Source of the DNA: Mucilaginibacter sp. UR6-1
Lineage (GTDB): Bacteria > Bacteroidota > Bacteroidia > Sphingobacteriales > Sphingobacteriaceae
Direction: 5' to 3'
DNA: 64,000 nucleotides
Assembly: GCF_020880975.1 (NCBI RefSeq)
Contig: NZ_JAJIWP010000007.1
Location: 1 to 64,000 of the forward strand
The first letter of the stretch is position 1; each line of letters starts with the position of its first letter. This document shows positions 61,693-64,000 of this stretch, one piece after another. The position numbers and the translations under genes were made by a program. The notes beneath the pieces are model-generated. The model searched no databases, had not been told where the DNA came from, and saw only the letters and a program-made list of their open reading frames with translations.

Positions 61693-62147
61693 TGAATAAA
61701 CTGATCGCGTCCATATTTGGCATAGGGTACCTTAAAGGGGGCGGCACTTACGCTTCTATAGTTACCTGTGTGGCTATATACTTTTTGTGGCAGGTACCGG
61801 CGGTATTGCAGCCTTTGCCTAACGTGCTTATCGGTTTGGCTATACTGCTTACCGGTATTTACACCGGCAACAAGGTGGAGCCTTTTTGGGGCAAGGATAG
61901 TTACCGCGTGGTGATTGACGAGGTAGCCGGTATGTGGATCACCATGCTGTTTGTGCCCATCAACAATATCAAACTGCTTATTGCCGGGCTGATACTGTTC
62001 CGTTTTTTTGATATGGTGAAGCCTTTGGGCGTGCGCCGTATGGAAGACCTGAAAGGCGGCCTGGGGGTGATGATGGATGATGTGCTGGCCGGGGTTTATG
62101 CCAACCTGGTTTTACAGCTAATTATATTTTCGGGCCTGCTGAACTAA
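61692..62147 (+). CDS. pgpA: Phosphatidylglycerophosphatase A
   Basis: PgpA removes the phosphate from phosphatidylglycerophosphate to give phosphatidylglycerol. The 151-residue membrane protein shows the family signature regions: GGGTYASIVT (17-26), YRVVIDEVAGMW (71-82), FRFFDMVKP (103-111) and GGLGVMMDDVLAG (122-134), together with about four membrane segments. The start at 61692 overlaps the terC stop by one base, so it is translated together with terC. This is a lipid-synthesis gene placed at the end of a stress operon, which could link membrane-lipid composition to the stress response. Confidence 0.92.
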   Translation: MNKLIASIFGIGYLKGGGTYASIVTCVAIYFLWQVPAVLQPLPNVLIGLAILLTGIYTGNKVEPFWGKDSYRVVIDEVAGMWITMLFVPINNIKLLIAGLILFRFFDMVKPLGVRRMEDLKGGLGVMMDDVLAGVYANLVLQLIIFSGLLN

Positions 62148-62198
62148 ACTTTTACGTTGATGGTTGTTATATATGATAACAACAGTTTAATTAAACAC

Positions 62199-62765
62199 AT
62201 GCTTTCAGAAAAATTAAAAGAAGAAACCAAAACATACCACCACGAAACTGAGGTGGCCCTGATAGGCCGCATTAAAGCTATTAAGGACGAGCAGGATTAC
62301 GCTTCATTGTTAAAAATGTTCTACAGCTATTTTGGCGGTCTTGAAAAAAATATTGATGCTGCTATTGATACCGGTTTAATGGATGATTACCATGAGCGCC
62401 GTAAAACATCGGCCATTGCTGATGATTTGCAGGCGCTTGATGCAGATGTACCGCCGGTTGCCGGTGCCGACAGCCTGCCTGCCATACAAAATCACTTACA
62501 GGCGTTAGGGGCTTTGTATGTAATTGAAGGATCAACCCTGGGCGGAAAGATCATCAGCAAAATGATAGGCCAAAAGCTGGATGCAGCAAACGGCGAAGCG
62601 CTGACATTTTTTAACAGCTACGGCGAGGATACCGTTAATATGTGGAATTCATTTAAAGAAAAAATGAATGCGCAAGCCCAAACCGACGAAGAGCAGGCTG
62701 CCGTTATTGAAACCGCCAATAGTACCTTTAAGCACTTTGCCGGTTGGATAGCACGGTATAATTAA
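62199..62765 (+). CDS. Biliverdin-producing heme oxygenase
   Basis: Heme oxygenase opens heme to biliverdin, CO and iron. The 188-residue protein matches the small bacterial type: the proximal His lies in TYHHETE near the N-terminus (13-18), and the distal helix is the YVIEGSTLGGKIISK region. I start at the ATG at 62199, which places the heme-ligand helix at the usual distance; an in-frame ATG exists at 62160. It lies in the same direction as pgpA, and its stop overlaps that of the convergent phytochrome kinase by 3 bases, strongly suggesting that it makes the biliverdin chromophore of that photoreceptor. Confidence 0.88.
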   Translation: MLSEKLKEETKTYHHETEVALIGRIKAIKDEQDYASLLKMFYSYFGGLEKNIDAAIDTGLMDDYHERRKTSAIADDLQALDADVPPVAGADSLPAIQNHLQALGALYVIEGSTLGGKIISKMIGQKLDAANGEALTFFNSYGEDTVNMWNSFKEKMNAQAQTDEEQAAVIETANSTFKHFAGWIARYN

Positions 62766-64000
62766 ACAGGGTTACTGAATTCTACAAAAAAGGTTGAGCC
62801 CTTGCCGGGTTCGCTATCCACCCATATTTTACCGCGGTGTTTTTCAACTATGCGCTTAACTATGGCCAGGCCAACGCCGCTGCCTTCAATATCCTTAACA
62901 TTGTCGGTACGGTTAAACAGCTCAAATATTTTGGGTAACTGCTTAATGTCAATACCCAGGCCGTTATCTTTTATCTGGTAAAGTATGCCATTCTCGGTGG
63001 CCTTACCCTCAATGCTAACCTGTTGCGGGTCTGATCGTTGAGAGTATTTGAAGGCATTGCTCAGCAGGTTGGAAAAAACCTGCGACAGCATTACCGGGTC
63101 GCCCTGAACACCGGGAGTTTCGCCAACTGTAACCTGTAGCTTGGCCGAGTCATAAACCATGGTAAGGTCCTTGATGATCTCGTTCAGCATCGGAGCTGTC
63201 TCCACATTCACAAAATCTATCTCTGAGCGGCCGATGCGCGAATAATCAAGCACCTCGTTTATCATATAGTTCATCTTATCGGCACGGTCAATAATGCGGT
63301 CAATAACCCGCTGCGCTTCCGGCCTTATTGATGCATCGCGGGTAAGTAATTGCGAATAGCTTTTGATAACCGATATAGGGTTCTTCAGGTCATGCGATAT
63401 GGTGAAGCTGAAGGTATCCAGTTCCTCATAAGCTTGTTTAAGCTTTTCGTTAAGCAAACGTATGGCGCTGGCTTTTTGGTTAATGGCATAAGTAAGCTCC
63501 TCTTTCAGGCGGATAACAGCCTTCACCTCCTCGTTACTCCAGCTTTCTGAACGGGCGGTAACGGTTTCTGACCATGCCTCGAATGATTTGCGTGGCGATA
63601 TATTCAGTAAGCCATTGCTATCAATCTCAACAGGTTTTTCAGGATTACCTGCCCAGGTAATATGCTGCAACTGCTCGGGTTTGAACCAAATGATGTATTC
63701 GCCCATTTCTTTGGAGATGGTAGATACGATAATGCCGCTGGCCACTTCCTTATAAGCTAATGCCGCCGGATATTTAGCCGACAGATGATCGGTACAGAAA
63801 AAAGTATCAGTAACATCTGTTTTTATCCATTCTAATAGCCTGGCTAAGTCATCATCAGCCGGTACTGTACCAAATTTAATGGTATTGTTTTCATAAATAA
63901 GCACAGCGCCTTTTGCATAGGTAACATCAAGCACATTAGCATCCGGAGCGTTAAGCGCATCCTCAATGCTGTTGCTGCGCTGCATGTGCTTGGATAGCTT
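62762..64000 (-). CDS. Bacteriophytochrome histidine kinase, C-terminal part
   Basis: The frame continues open beyond the right edge on the minus strand, so only about 413 C-terminal residues are visible. They include the PHY domain with its tongue region YIIWFKPEQLQHITWAGNP and the PRxSF motif in SPRKSFEAW. A helical linker and the HisKA phosphoacceptor FSFTISHDLKNP follow, then the ATPase domain with NLLSNAFKYS, DNGLGID and GSGVGLAIVKRI. No receiver domain is attached. The photosensory PAS-GAF region with the biliverdin-binding Cys lies outside the window. Its neighbour is the heme oxygenase. It would sense red/far-red light and phosphorylate a response regulator. Confidence 0.9.
   Translation of the reverse strand, partial: KLSKHMQRSNSIEDALNAPDANVLDVTYAKGAVLIYENNTIKFGTVPADDDLARLLEWIKTDVTDTFFCTDHLSAKYPAALAYKEVASGIIVSTISKEMGEYIIWFKPEQLQHITWAGNPEKPVEIDSNGLLNISPRKSFEAWSETVTARSESWSNEEVKAVIRLKEELTYAINQKASAIRLLNEKLKQAYEELDTFSFTISHDLKNPISVIKSYSQLLTRDASIRPEAQRVIDRIIDRADKMNYMINEVLDYSRIGRSEIDFVNVETAPMLNEIIKDLTMVYDSAKLQVTVGETPGVQGDPVMLSQVFSNLLSNAFKYSQRSDPQQVSIEGKATENGILYQIKDNGLGIDIKQLPKIFELFNRTDNVKDIEGSGVGLAIVKRIVEKHRGKIWVDSEPGKGSTFFVEFSNPV

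Noticed and set aside
55961-62147. Calling the Ter operon a dedicated tellurite-resistance system
   Set aside because: The presence of Ter genes does not establish tellurite as the natural signal; they occur with several stress responses.

Overview
The window comes from a Bacteroidota chromosome, most likely a Sphingobacteriaceae member of the Mucilaginibacter/Pedobacter type. Several things point this way: a SusC/SusD pair, TonB-dependent receptors with a carboxypeptidase-like N-terminal domain, many short lipoproteins, almost no Shine-Dalgarno sequences, and TAnnTTTG-type -7 promoter elements. Palindromic intergenic repeats of the kind common in these genomes (GTCATTGCGAGC..., CACCCTGAGCTTGTCGAAG...) are also present. 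The genus is inferred. I saw no rRNA, tRNA, CRISPR array, insertion sequence or prophage.

Bases 1-12,200 hold mixed metabolic and envelope genes: the end of a GH79-like glycosidase, a TetX-like flavin monooxygenase, a dienelactone hydrolase, a DUF1349 protein, exonuclease III, signal peptidase I, a TonB-dependent receptor preceded by a 25-residue ORF ending in Met-Cys-Cys-Cys, and a flippase-like membrane protein paired with a GT2 glycosyltransferase. Bases 12,200-37,500 are mainly housekeeping: tag, polA, murF, a GH27 alpha-galactosidase, a kinase-like phosphotransferase, ybaB, fumC, S1/P1 nuclease, low-molecular-weight tyrosine phosphatase, glgA-glgC, recQ and an M14 peptidase, with lipoproteins and hypothetical genes between. 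Two intergenic stretches carry clusters of palindromic repeats.

Bases 37,766-53,630 form a starch/maltodextrin utilisation locus. It runs MFS transporter, SusR-like DUF6377 regulator, GH13 neopullulanase-like enzyme, SusC, SusD, SusE-like binding protein, GH31 alpha-glucosidase and CBM48-GH13 amylase. The inferred flow is surface binding and cleavage of starch, import by SusCD, periplasmic conversion to glucose, then transport to the cytoplasm. The order resembles the Bacteroides sus system, but GH31 stands where GH97 (SusB) would be.

Bases 53,677-55,719 hold an AT-rich orphan gene, a secreted S74-type chaperone-domain protein and a small exported protein. Bases 55,961-62,147 form a Ter-type stress operon: HAD hydrolase, PRPP-binding phosphoribosyltransferase, two TerD proteins, a TelA protein, an unrecognised 319-residue protein, TerC and PgpA. 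A 16-bp perfect palindrome sits just upstream. The window ends with a heme oxygenase convergent with a truncated bacteriophytochrome histidine kinase.

The observations most worth following are the poly-cysteine leader ORF (5894-5971), the Ter operon with its unknown member and upstream palindrome, and three adjacent palindromic repeats whose arms differ in a compensatory way (22,497-22,805).
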